Below, piece after piece: positions 8,031-15,788 of a stretch of 64,000 nucleotides of DNA. A program made the position numbers and the translations under genes. Position 1 is the stretch's first letter; each line of letters opens with the position of its first letter. Origin of the DNA: Solirubrobacteraceae bacterium. Its GTDB lineage: Bacteria; Actinomycetota; Thermoleophilia; Solirubrobacterales; Solirubrobacteraceae. The stretch covers positions 1-64,000 of the forward strand of contig JALNWQ010000001.1 in the NCBI GenBank assembly GCA_023230855.1, read 5' to 3'. The notes under the pieces were generated by a model that was not told the origin of the DNA, did no database searches, and saw nothing but the letters and a program-made list of their open reading frames with translations.

Positions 8031-9562
8031 CCGTCGCCGACCGCCACGACGTCGTCATCGTCGGCGCCGGGGCGTCGGGGTGCGTCCTCGCGGCCCGCCT
8101 CGCCGAGCGCGGCGGACGCACCGTCCTGCTGCTCGAGGCGGGGCCGGCCCCGCCGCCGGACGCGCTGCCCGCGGCGCTGTGGGACGAGCGGACGTTGCCG
8201 CAGGACCACCTGTGGTCGTACGACGGGCTCCACGGCCCCACCGACGCGACCCCCGTCACCGTCGTCCGCGGCCGCGTCGTCGGCGGGTCGGGCGCGGTCA
8301 ACGGCATGATCCACCAGCGAGGCCTGCCCGAGGAGCAGGACGCCTGGGGCGTCCCGGGCTGGTCGGCGGCGGCGCTCGAGCCGGCGTTCGCCCGCGTCGA
8401 GCGTGACCTCGACGCCGGCGACCGCACCGGGCGCGTGCCGCTGCGTCGCCTGGGCCGCGAGCACTGGGCCCCGTCGCACCGGGCGCTCCACGACGCGGCC
8501 CGCGACCTCGGCGCCCCCGCCAACCCCGACCTCCTGCACGCCCACCACCAGGGCGTCGGGCCGTACGCCCGCAACGCCGACGGCGGTCGACGGTTGAGCG
8601 CCGCCGCGACGTACCTCGCACCGGCGCTGCGGCGGCCGACGCTCACGGTCCGCGGCGACGCGCACGTCGAGCGGGTCGTCGTCGACCGCGGCCGGGCGAC
8701 CGGCGTCGACGTCGTGCTCGACGGCCGGCGTCGGCGGATCGACGCGGGAGAGGTCGTCCTGGCGGCCGGGGCGATCGAGACGCCGCAGCTGCTGACGCAC
8801 TCGGGGATCGCGGCCCGCGCCGACCTCGACCGGCTCGGGATCGTCCCGGTGGTCGAGCTGCCGGGCGTGGGGGCCGGGCTGTCCGACCATCCGTCGGTCG
8901 TCCTGGCGGTGCGGTTCGGGCCCGCGGTCCGTCACGGCGATCCTCGGTTCCTCGTCGGGCTCGTCCACACGTCGGCTCGCGGCGCGCTCGAGGGGCGACG
9001 GAGCGACCTGCAGACGCTGGTCATGTCGGGGACGTGGATCGCCGACGGCCACCTGCCTCCACCGCCCGACCCGCGGACGGTCGACGGCGTCGTCACGCCG
9101 ATCCTCTACGCCCCGGAGAGCACCGGCCGGGTCGAGGTCGTGGCGGACGACCCGCGGCGGCGCCCGCGCGTGCACTACGGCTACCTGGAGCCGCCGGGGG
9201 ATCGCGAGCGACTGCGCGACGCGGTGCGCCACGCCGCCCGGATGCTCGAGCACGACGCGTTCGCCGCGATCGTCGTCGACCCGGGCACGACGCCCTCCGG
9301 GATCCCGGATCGCCGGACGCTCGAGGACGACGCCCTGCTCGACCGGTGGATCCGCGGTCGCCTCCGCACCACGCTCCACGGCTGCGGCACCTGCCGGATG
9401 GGGCCCGACGGCGATCCCGCCGCGGTCGTCGACGCCGACTGCCGGGTCCGGGGCGTCGACGGCCTGCGGATCGTCGACCTGTCGATCGTGCCGCGGGCGC
9501 CGAGCGCGCCCACGCACGCCCTGGCCCTGGCGATCGCCGAGCACGCCGCGGACCGGATCTGA
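8027..9562 (+). CDS. mftG: GMC-family mycofactocin dehydrogenase MftG
   Basis: MftG is an FAD-dependent GMC oxidoreductase that reoxidises reduced mycofactocin and is thought to pass the electrons to respiration. The product has 511 residues from GTG 8027, overlapping the mftF stop by four bases. The FAD Rossmann motif VGAGASGCVLAARLAE is at the N-terminus. The GMC signature regions GRVVGGSGAVNGMIHQRG and AGAIETPQLL follow, and the C-terminal active-site region (TLHGCGTCRMG, then RIVDLSIVPRAPSAPTHAL) is present. It is the last biosynthetic gene of the cluster. It is only distantly similar to the other GMC protein of the window (58444-60075), which is an alkanol-dehydrogenase type. Confidence 0.94.
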   Translation: MTVADRHDVVIVGAGASGCVLAARLAERGGRTVLLLEAGPAPPPDALPAALWDERTLPQDHLWSYDGLHGPTDATPVTVVRGRVVGGSGAVNGMIHQRGLPEEQDAWGVPGWSAAALEPAFARVERDLDAGDRTGRVPLRRLGREHWAPSHRALHDAARDLGAPANPDLLHAHHQGVGPYARNADGGRRLSAAATYLAPALRRPTLTVRGDAHVERVVVDRGRATGVDVVLDGRRRRIDAGEVVLAAGAIETPQLLTHSGIAARADLDRLGIVPVVELPGVGAGLSDHPSVVLAVRFGPAVRHGDPRFLVGLVHTSARGALEGRRSDLQTLVMSGTWIADGHLPPPPDPRTVDGVVTPILYAPESTGRVEVVADDPRRRPRVHYGYLEPPGDRERLRDAVRHAARMLEHDAFAAIVVDPGTTPSGIPDRRTLEDDALLDRWIRGRLRTTLHGCGTCRMGPDGDPAAVVDADCRVRGVDGLRIVDLSIVPRAPSAPTHALALAIAEHAADRI

Positions 9563-9671
9563 CGTCGTCACGGACCGTGCGTCGCACGGGCGGGGCGGCG
9601 ACGCGCACGACCGCTCGGCCGCCGACGGCGGACCGACGGCACGCTCGACGGGGACCTAGACTCGACCGGAC

Positions 9672-10241
9672 GTGCTGCCGACGTTGCGCCACGAACGGCT
9701 CCTCGACGGCCTCGTCGAGCTGTTCCTCGCCGAGGGGTTCCGGGGGTTCCGGGTCGCCGACCTCGCCGCCCGCATGCGGTGCTCCAAGTCGACGCTCTAC
9801 GCCCTGGGCGACAGCAAGGAGCGGGTCACCGTGACCGTCGTCCAGCGGTTCTTCCAGACCGCGACGCGGTTCGTCGAGGGCCGCACGGCCCAGCACCCGC
9901 CGGGGCCCGAGCGGGTGGCCGCCTACCTCGCCGCGGTCGCGGACGCGCTCCGACCGGCGTCGGCGCGGTTCATGGAGGACCTGGCCGAGGATCCGGCGAC
10001 GCGGCGGATCTACGAGCGCAACACCGCCCACGCGGCCAGCCGGGTGCGCGAGCTCATCGCCGAGGGCGTGGCGTCCGGGCAGTTCCGGACGGTCCACGCC
10101 GAGTTCGTGGCGGACACCGCGGCGGCGACGATGGCGCGGATCCAGCGGGGCGAGGTCCGCCACCACACCGGCCTGCGCGACGCCGACGCCTACGAGGAGC
10201 TCACCGCGCTGCTCCTCGGGGGCATCCGGTCACCGGACTGA
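9672..10241 (+). CDS. TetR-family regulator at the end of the mycofactocin cluster
   Basis: This 189-residue TetR-type repressor starts at GTG 9672, 109 bases after mftG. The N-terminal helix-turn-helix is clear: a first helix (RLLDGLVELFLAEGFRGF), then VADLAARMRCSKSTLYALG. The C-terminal half is a helical ligand domain. MftR, the acyl-CoA-responsive regulator of mycofactocin clusters, belongs to this family but in mycobacteria usually lies upstream of mftA. Here it is at the 3' end, so MftR is the leading guess rather than a firm assignment. A strong hairpin follows the gene. Confidence 0.8.
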   Translation: MLPTLRHERLLDGLVELFLAEGFRGFRVADLAARMRCSKSTLYALGDSKERVTVTVVQRFFQTATRFVEGRTAQHPPGPERVAAYLAAVADALRPASARFMEDLAEDPATRRIYERNTAHAASRVRELIAEGVASGQFRTVHAEFVADTAAATMARIQRGEVRHHTGLRDADAYEELTALLLGGIRSPD

Positions 10242-10296
10242 CCGCCGGGGGATCGGGGTCGGGGGCGGCCCGCGCCGGATCGACGCGTGCCACGTC

Positions 10297-10330
10297 GGCC
10301 GGCCGGGCGCGAGCGCCCGGACGGCCGGCC
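10297..10330. terminator. GC-rich hairpin between convergent genes
   Basis: Eight paired bases next to the loop (GGGCGC with GCGCCC at its core, two-base loop at 10311-10312) extend, with a small bulge, into GGCC/GGCC outer pairs. It lies between the plus-strand regulator and the minus-strand SDR, so it could end transcription in both directions. No U-tract is present. Confidence 0.6.
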
Positions 10331-10338
10331 GCGTCGGA

Positions 10339-11103
10339 TCAGCGCGGCGCCATCCGCAGGGCGCCGTCCAGGCGGATGACCTCGCCGTTGAGCATCGCGT
10401 TGGTGACGATGTGCTCGACGAGGTCGGCGTACTCGGCCGGGTCGCCGAGCCGGGCCGGGAACGGGACCGTCCCGCCGAGGCTGTCCTGGGCGGCCTGGGG
10501 CAGCCCGGCGAGCATCGGGGTGGCGAAGAGCCCGGGGGCGATCGTCACCGCGCGGATCCCCTGCGGGGCCAGCTCGCGCGCGATCGGCAGCGTCATCCCG
10601 ACGACGCCGCCCTTGGACGCCGCGTACGCGACCTGGCCGACCTGGCCCTCGTAGGCGGCGACCGACGCGGTCGACACGAGCACGCCCCGCTCGCCGGTGG
10701 CGCCGTCCGGGTCGTTGGAGCGCATCGCCTGCGCGCCGAGCCGCAGCGCGTTGATCGTGCCGAGGAGGTTGACGTTGACGACCTTCGCGAACGCGTCGAG
10801 CTCGGTGGCGCCCTCGCGGCCCAGGAGCTTCGTCGGGTTGCCGAGGCCGGCGCAGACGACGACGATCCGCAGGTCGCCGTCGGCCTCGGCCGCCAGGTCG
10901 ACCGCGCCCTGGACGCTCACGGGGTCGGTGACGTCGGTGACATGCGCGACCGCGCCGATCTCGTCGGCCAGCGCCTTCGCGCGGTCCTCGGCGAGGTCGG
11001 CGATGACGACGTGCGCGCCCTCGGCGGCCAACCGACGGGCCGTCGCCTCGCCGAGGCCGGACGCTCCGCCGAAGACGACGGCCCCTGCTCCTTCGATCTG
11101 CAT
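10339..11103 (-). CDS. SDR 3-hydroxyacyl-CoA dehydrogenase (HSD10/FadB2-like)
   Basis: This 254-residue short-chain dehydrogenase has a nucleotide motif (GGASGLG at about 12-18), a VVVCAGL strand, the YAASKGG catalytic Tyr-Lys pair and APGLFATPM after it. The pattern resembles type-2 3-hydroxyacyl-CoA dehydrogenases, which oxidise 3-hydroxyacyl-CoA or 3-hydroxy-2-methylbutyryl-CoA with NAD+. It is 33 bases downstream of an acyl-CoA dehydrogenase on the same strand. The pair could catalyse two steps of beta-oxidation or of branched-chain amino-acid breakdown. The missing hydratase and thiolase are not in the window. The substrate is inferred, the fold is not. Confidence 0.88.
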   Translation of the reverse strand: MQIEGAGAVVFGGASGLGEATARRLAAEGAHVVIADLAEDRAKALADEIGAVAHVTDVTDPVSVQGAVDLAAEADGDLRIVVVCAGLGNPTKLLGREGATELDAFAKVVNVNLLGTINALRLGAQAMRSNDPDGATGERGVLVSTASVAAYEGQVGQVAYAASKGGVVGMTLPIARELAPQGIRAVTIAPGLFATPMLAGLPQAAQDSLGGTVPFPARLGDPAEYADLVEHIVTNAMLNGEVIRLDGALRMAPR

Positions 11104-11136
11104 CGCTGTGCTGCTCCTCGTGGTGGTGGGGCGGGG

Positions 11137-12282
11137 TCAGGCGCTCTTGGCGAGGTGCCGGCCGATGACCATCCGCTGGATCTGGTTCGTGCCCTCGAAG
11201 ATCTGCATGACCTTCGCCTCGCGCATGTACCGCTCGACGGGGAAGTCCTTCGTGTACCCGGCCCCGCCGAGCACCTGGACCGCGTCGGTGGTGACGCGCA
11301 TCGCGCCGTCGGTGGCGACGAGCTTCGCGATCGACGCCTGCCGCGAGAACGGCCGTCCGATGTCGCGCAGCCGCGCCGCCTCGAGCATCGTCGCACGCGA
11401 CGACTCGACGGTGGCGGCCATGTCGGCGAGCAGGAACGCCAGGCCCTGGTGCTCGATGATCGGCTTGCCGAACGCCTCGCGCTCCTTGGCGTAGGCGACG
11501 GCGGAGTCCAGCGCCGCCTGGGCGAGCCCGACCGCGCAGGCGGCGATCCCGAGCCGGCCGGAGTCGAGCGCCTGCAGCGCGATGGCGAGGCCCTGGCCCT
11601 CGGCGCCGATGCGACGGTCGGCCGACACCGGGGTGCCGTCGAAGTCGAGGCTCGCGGTGTTCGACCCGGTCAGGCCCATCTTGTGCTCGGGCGGCTGGAC
11701 GGAGAGGCCCGGGGCGTCCCCGGGGACGAGGAACGCCGAGATGCCGGTGCGCTCCTCCGACGTGCGGGCGAACACGGTGTAGAAGTCGGCGTCGCCGCCG
11801 TGGGTCACCCACGCCTTGCCGCCGGTGATCGCGTAGCCGTGGTCGGTCGGGCGGGCGGCGCAGCGCATCGCGGCGGGGTCCGACCCGGCGTGCGCCTCCG
11901 ACAGCGAGTAGCCGCCGAGCTGCTGGCCGCCGACCATGTCGGGCAGCCAGCGGTCGCGCTGCTCCGGGGTGCCGAACATCGACAGCGCCAGGCAGCCCAT
12001 GGCATGGACGCTCACGCCCACGGCGACGGTCGACCACGCGGCCGCGAGCTCCTCGAGCACCTGCAGGTAGACCTCGTAGGGCTGGCCGCCGCCGCCGTGC
12101 TCCTCCGGGAACGGCATCCCGAGCAGGCCGACCTCGCCGAGCTTGCGGAACGCGTCGCGCGGGAACCGGGCGGCCGCCTCGGCCTCGGCGGCGTGGGGGA
12201 GCAGCTCGGTGCGGGCGAACTCGCGCGCGAGGGCGACGATCTCCTCCGCCTCCGGGGTGGGCAGGTTCCTCTCGGCGGGCAT
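11137..12282 (-). CDS. Acyl-CoA dehydrogenase
   Basis: This FAD flavoenzyme introduces the alpha-beta double bond into an acyl-CoA. The product has 381 residues, the usual length. Visible are the flavin-binding SLSEAHAGSDPAAM and WVTHGGDADFY segments and the C-terminal IFEGTNQIQRMVIGRHL signature, whose Glu is the catalytic base in short/medium-chain enzymes. Similarity begins right at MPAERNLPTPE, so ATG 12282 is taken as start; the frame is open far upstream but carries no family sequence there. It is the first gene of a two-gene operon with the SDR downstream. An inverted repeat (GTACCA-N12-TGGTAC) starts 9 bases upstream of the start codon and could be an operator. Confidence 0.93.
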   Translation of the reverse strand: MPAERNLPTPEAEEIVALAREFARTELLPHAAEAEAAARFPRDAFRKLGEVGLLGMPFPEEHGGGGQPYEVYLQVLEELAAAWSTVAVGVSVHAMGCLALSMFGTPEQRDRWLPDMVGGQQLGGYSLSEAHAGSDPAAMRCAARPTDHGYAITGGKAWVTHGGDADFYTVFARTSEERTGISAFLVPGDAPGLSVQPPEHKMGLTGSNTASLDFDGTPVSADRRIGAEGQGLAIALQALDSGRLGIAACAVGLAQAALDSAVAYAKEREAFGKPIIEHQGLAFLLADMAATVESSRATMLEAARLRDIGRPFSRQASIAKLVATDGAMRVTTDAVQVLGGAGYTKDFPVERYMREAKVMQIFEGTNQIQRMVIGRHLAKSA

Positions 12283-12291
12283 CGGCCGAGA

Positions 12292-12315
12292 GTACCACCG
12301 GACTCGTCCTGGTAC
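12292..12315. promoter_or_regulatory. Inverted repeat before the acyl-CoA dehydrogenase start
   Basis: GTACCA and TGGTAC are separated by 12 bases, just upstream of the minus-strand acyl-CoA dehydrogenase. The geometry fits a dimeric repressor such as TetR. The binding protein is unknown. Confidence 0.4.
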
Positions 12316-12430
12316 CCGGCGTCGGGGACGATCGGGGGGTCCTGGGCGACGGGGTGGCGCGCGGAGCCTGGGCGGTGGGGCGCCGTGCGGGCCGGCGGCC
12401 CGCCGTCGCGGTCCGATCGGGAGATGCGGG

Positions 12431-12477
12431 GGCACCGAACGGAGTACCCGGAGCGAGTTCGGAGTACGACCGGTGCC
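12431..12477. promoter_or_regulatory. Inverted repeat enclosing a direct repeat, upstream of the mce operon
   Basis: The 372-base gap 12283-12735 (up to the chosen SCP2 start, 12283-12654 if the longer start is used) holds no convincing gene. Inside it, GGCACCG (12431-12437) pairs with CGGTGCC (12471-12477), and between them CGGAGTAC occurs twice, at 12440 and 12460, exactly 20 bases apart. Twenty bases is close to two helical turns, so a regulator could bind both on one face. It lies between the divergent acyl-CoA dehydrogenase and mce operons and is a candidate control site for either. Confidence 0.4.
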
Positions 12478-12735
12478 GAGTGGTAGACGGAAATCTCCCG
12501 TCCGGGGTATGGCGAGGGCACACCGTCCACTGGGAGCCTGCTCACGGTTCAGGGGGGGAGAGGAGTCCCGGCCTCGGCGACGGCGCGGGCGACGCATGCC
12601 TCGACGTCGACCGTACGGCGGTGCAGCCCGTCCGTCCCTGGCAGAGCACCCACCATGTTGCGAACGGCGGACACCACCATGGAGCACCAGCGACCCCCGG
12701 GACGATCGATCCACGACGAGCGGGATGGCGTCTCG

Positions 12736-13161
12736 ATGGTCCGTGAGCGGGCCGACGTGGGCCATGCCGCGGGTGCGTGGCGGCGTGTGTTGGAGCTGTG
12801 GGAGCAGGCGGCGGCGGATGACGAGGCGCGTCGGTTGCTCGGGCGCGTGGGCCGCACGGTGCGGCTGTCGTCGGCCGATCTGCAGGACGCGTCGGTGTTG
12901 ATCCGGTTGCACGGCGACATCGAGTTGTTCGAGGACGCGAGCGAGCGGGCGGACATCGAGCTGTCGATGGGCACCGCCGATCTGGAGCGTCACGCGGACG
13001 GGAAGCTGCGGATGGCGATGGCGATCGCGGCGGGCCGGGCGACGTTCTCCGGTCCGGTTCGCGAGTTCCTGCGGGTGGTGCCGATCGTGCAGGCGATCGC
13101 GAATCCGCCGGTGGACGTGGGGACCAACACCGACTTCGACGCGCACGACGGGGAGTTTTGA
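12736..13161 (+). CDS. SCP2-like lipid-binding protein leading the mce operon
   Basis: The body resembles sterol-carrier-protein-2 domains: a strand region (VLIRLHGDIELF), then ADIELSMGTADLERHADG, then the helix/strand GRATFSGPVREFLRVVPI. SCP2 folds bind sterols, fatty acids or acyl-CoA in a hydrophobic pocket. The open frame begins at 12655 with alternative ATGs at 12679 and 12736; none has a good ribosome site, and 12736 best fits the domain. The TGA overlaps the ATPase start (13159-13163), so it is translated with the transporter. A cytoplasmic lipid acceptor or donor for Mce transport is a plausible but unproven role. A second, more typical SCP2 protein is at 43411. Confidence 0.7.
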   Translation: MVRERADVGHAAGAWRRVLELWEQAAADDEARRLLGRVGRTVRLSSADLQDASVLIRLHGDIELFEDASERADIELSMGTADLERHADGKLRMAMAIAAGRATFSGPVREFLRVVPIVQAIANPPVDVGTNTDFDAHDGEF

Positions 13162-14039
13162 TGAGCACGAGCACGACGACCGCCGGCTCGGCGGATCCCG
13201 CGACCGCGGCCCTGCTGGACAAGGCGGCCAACTACGACCACCACGAGGGTGGGATGGTCGTGCCGCAGCAGAATCCGGGCGACTTCTGGTCGATCGAGTG
13301 CGTCGATCTGTACAAGTCGTTCGGGTCCAACCGGGTGATGAACGGCCTGAACGTCGGGATCCCCGAGGGGATGATCACCGTCGTCCTGGGCCCGTCGGGG
13401 ACCGGCAAGTCGGTGCTGTTGTCGCACCTGATCGGGCTGATGTTCCCGGATCAGGGCGACATCCTCGTGCACGGCCAGTCGGTGCCGGACATGACGATGA
13501 AGCAGCTGCTGGAGATGCGGCGCAAGTTCGGGATCCTGTTCCAGGACGGCGCGCTGTTCGGGTCGATGTCGGTGTACGACAACGTCGCGTTCCCGCTGCG
13601 CCAGCACACGGACTTCGACGAGAAGCAGATCCGGGACATCGTCATGGGTCGCCTGAACGAGGTCGGCCTGGCGGGTGGCGCGGAGCTGCGGATGCCGTCG
13701 GAGCTCTCGGGCGGCATGCGCAAGCGCGCCGGGTTCGCCCGGGCGCTGGTGCTCGATCCGCAGATCGTCATGTTCGACGAGCCGGACTCGGGCCTGGATC
13801 CGGTCCGTACCGCGCTGCTCTGCCAGCTGATCGAGAAGGTCCATTCCGAGAACGGCGGGACGTACATCGTCATCACCCACGACATCGCGTCGGCGCGCCG
13901 GATCGGCGAGTACATCGCGGTGCTGTGGAAGGGCCGGATCGTGCAGTCCGGCGATCGCGACGACATGTTCGACTCGCCCAACCCCTTCGTCCGCCAGTTC
14001 TTGGCGGGCCGCCCCGGCGGCCCGCTCGGAATGGAGTGA
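13161..14039 (+). CDS. mkl: Mce ABC transporter ATPase (Mkl/MceG/MlaF-like)
   Basis: This 292-residue ATP-binding subunit powers Mce-YrbE lipid transporters. Walker A is GPSGTGKS (around residue 80), the Q-loop region is ILFQDGALFGSM, the signature LSGGMRKR, Walker B IVMFDEPDSGLDP and the switch ITHD. About 45 residues precede the first nucleotide-binding strand. The start is ATG 13161, with GGGGAG at 13150-13155 as ribosome site. In mycobacteria this ATPase is encoded away from the mce operons; here it is second in the operon, before the permeases, as in several other actinobacteria. It may also serve the broken mce operon at the window start. Confidence 0.95.
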   Translation: MSTSTTTAGSADPATAALLDKAANYDHHEGGMVVPQQNPGDFWSIECVDLYKSFGSNRVMNGLNVGIPEGMITVVLGPSGTGKSVLLSHLIGLMFPDQGDILVHGQSVPDMTMKQLLEMRRKFGILFQDGALFGSMSVYDNVAFPLRQHTDFDEKQIRDIVMGRLNEVGLAGGAELRMPSELSGGMRKRAGFARALVLDPQIVMFDEPDSGLDPVRTALLCQLIEKVHSENGGTYIVITHDIASARRIGEYIAVLWKGRIVQSGDRDDMFDSPNPFVRQFLAGRPGGPLGME

Positions 14040-14059
14040 CCCCACACGGATCGAGCACC

Positions 14060-14935
14060 ATGGCGACCACCACACAACCCACGGAGGGACGGGTCGGGCC
14101 GTCCGGTCAGCCGACCGGACCACTCGGCGGCGGCCCGCCCCCGGCGAAGAGCAGCAGCGGCGTGCTCGCGCTCCTCGAGCAGATCGCCGACATGCTGCTG
14201 CTCGCGTGGCGGACGCTCATCGCGGTCTTCACGCCGCCGTACTCCTGGCGCGACGAGTTCATCGAGGAGACCTGGATCATCATCCGGCGGTGCGCGATCC
14301 CGCTGATGATCTCGGCCACGGCGTTCGGCTTCGGCGCCCCGGGGCTGCAGGGCGGCAACCTCGTCGGACTGCTCGGCACCATCGACCGGCTCGGCTCGTT
14401 CTTCGTCATGGCGTCGGTCCGCGAGTTCGCGCCGTGGATCACGGGCATGGTCGTCGCCGGCATCGGCGGCACCGCGGTCTGCGCCGACCTCGGCGCCCGC
14501 AAGGTCCGCCAGGAGCTCGACGCGATGATCACCCTCGGCCTCGACCCGGTCCGGACGATCGTCGCCCCCCGCTTCCTCGCGCTCGGCATCGTCACCGCGG
14601 CGATGAACCTCATCGCCATCATCATGGGCGTCGTCGGCGGCTGGCTCGCCGCGGTCGTCGTCTTCGGCGAGACGAGCGCCGGCTACTTCAGCACCTTCAC
14701 CTCGAACTTCACCGTCCCGGACCTCCTGGGCAGCGTGCTCAAGACGACGCTGTTCGGCTTCATCGTCGCCGTCGTCTGTTGCTACAAGGGCATGCACACC
14801 AAGGGCGGTGCCGAGGGCGTCGGCCGGGCCGTCAACCAGGCGGTCGTCATCTCGTTCGTCGCCATCTGGGCGTTCAACTACGTGTTCACCACGACGCTGC
14901 TGGCGGCCTTTCCCGAGACGGGGACCCTGCGATGA
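14060..14935 (+). CDS. yrbEA: Mce transporter permease YrbE (first)
   Basis: This MlaE/YrbE integral membrane permease has 291 residues, five or six hydrophobic helices and a hydrophilic N-terminal 40 residues. The conserved cytoplasmic loop near EFAPWITGMVVAGIGGTAVCADLGARKVRQELDAM (split here by helix ends) contains the family E-x-D-AM element that contacts the ATPase. It starts at ATG 14060, 20 bases after the ATPase gene, and its stop overlaps the second permease. Two different YrbE subunits form the heterodimeric channel in mce operons. Confidence 0.94.
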   Translation: MATTTQPTEGRVGPSGQPTGPLGGGPPPAKSSSGVLALLEQIADMLLLAWRTLIAVFTPPYSWRDEFIEETWIIIRRCAIPLMISATAFGFGAPGLQGGNLVGLLGTIDRLGSFFVMASVREFAPWITGMVVAGIGGTAVCADLGARKVRQELDAMITLGLDPVRTIVAPRFLALGIVTAAMNLIAIIMGVVGGWLAAVVVFGETSAGYFSTFTSNFTVPDLLGSVLKTTLFGFIVAVVCCYKGMHTKGGAEGVGRAVNQAVVISFVAIWAFNYVFTTTLLAAFPETGTLR

Positions 14936-15786
14936 GCACCCAGGTACCTCCCTCCTCCCGGCGCCCGCTGCGCCCGTCGGCCGGCCAGACGCTGGCCGAG
15001 GGCCTCATCGGGCCGATCCGCGGCACCCTGCGCGAGCTCGGCGAGATGACCCGGTTCTCGGGTCGCGCGATGGCCGAGGTCCCCGGATCGTTCCGGTACA
15101 CGGCCGAGATCCTGCGCCAGGCCGGTCTGTTGATCACCGGTTCGGCGATCGTCATCTGGGGCATGCAGTTCGTGATGGGCATGCAGTGCGCCACCGAGGC
15201 GAACTACGTGCTCCGCGGGTACGGCGCGTCCGCCTACTCCGGCGTGTTCACTGCACTGTGCGGTGCCCGCGAGATGGGCCCCTACATGTGGGGCTACATC
15301 GTCGCGGCCAAGATCGGCTGTGGCCTCGTCGCCGAGCTCGGATCGATGCGGATCAACAACGAGTTCGACGCGATGGAGTCGGTCGGCATCAACCCGATGC
15401 GCTACGTCGTCGCCACCCGTCTCGTCGCCGCCTGGCTCGCCTTCCCGCTCCTCTACCTCGTCGGTCTGGCCTTCCACACGCTGGCGGACTTCTTCGTCAT
15501 CGTGACCCAGATCAAGGAGGTCTCGCGTGGCGGGTTCGAGACGATCCACTGGCAGTTCGTGGGCCTGATGGACATCCTCTACTCCGAGATCAAGATCATG
15601 GTCATGGGGACGCTCATCGTCCTGGTCGCCATGTACTACGGGTTCACCGCGCGCGGCGGACCATCCGGAGTGGGCACCGCCACCGCCAAGTCGATGGTCC
15701 TCAATCTCGTCGTCGTCCACGTCGTCGGGTCCCTCCTGACGATGGTCTTCTGGGGCCTCGATCCCAGCTTCCCGGTCGGAGGGTGA
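14932..15786 (+). CDS. yrbEB: Mce transporter permease YrbE (second)
   Basis: This second MlaE/YrbE permease has 284 residues. A hydrophilic N-terminal helix region is followed by membrane segments beginning at LLITGSAIVIWGMQFVMG. The family loop carries AELGSMRINNEFDAMESVGI, including the EFDAM element. It overlaps the first permease by four bases and is followed after two bases by the first mce gene. Together the two YrbE proteins, the ATPase and six Mce proteins would make one complete importer. Confidence 0.94.
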   Translation: MSTQVPPSSRRPLRPSAGQTLAEGLIGPIRGTLRELGEMTRFSGRAMAEVPGSFRYTAEILRQAGLLITGSAIVIWGMQFVMGMQCATEANYVLRGYGASAYSGVFTALCGAREMGPYMWGYIVAAKIGCGLVAELGSMRINNEFDAMESVGINPMRYVVATRLVAAWLAFPLLYLVGLAFHTLADFFVIVTQIKEVSRGGFETIHWQFVGLMDILYSEIKIMVMGTLIVLVAMYYGFTARGGPSGVGTATAKSMVLNLVVVHVVGSLLTMVFWGLDPSFPVGG

Positions 15787-15788
15787 CC

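Noticed and set aside
11137..13146. Long N-terminal extension of the acyl-CoA dehydrogenase
   Set aside because: The extension is antisense to the SCP2 gene and upstream region and has no family sequence; the protein starts at 12282.
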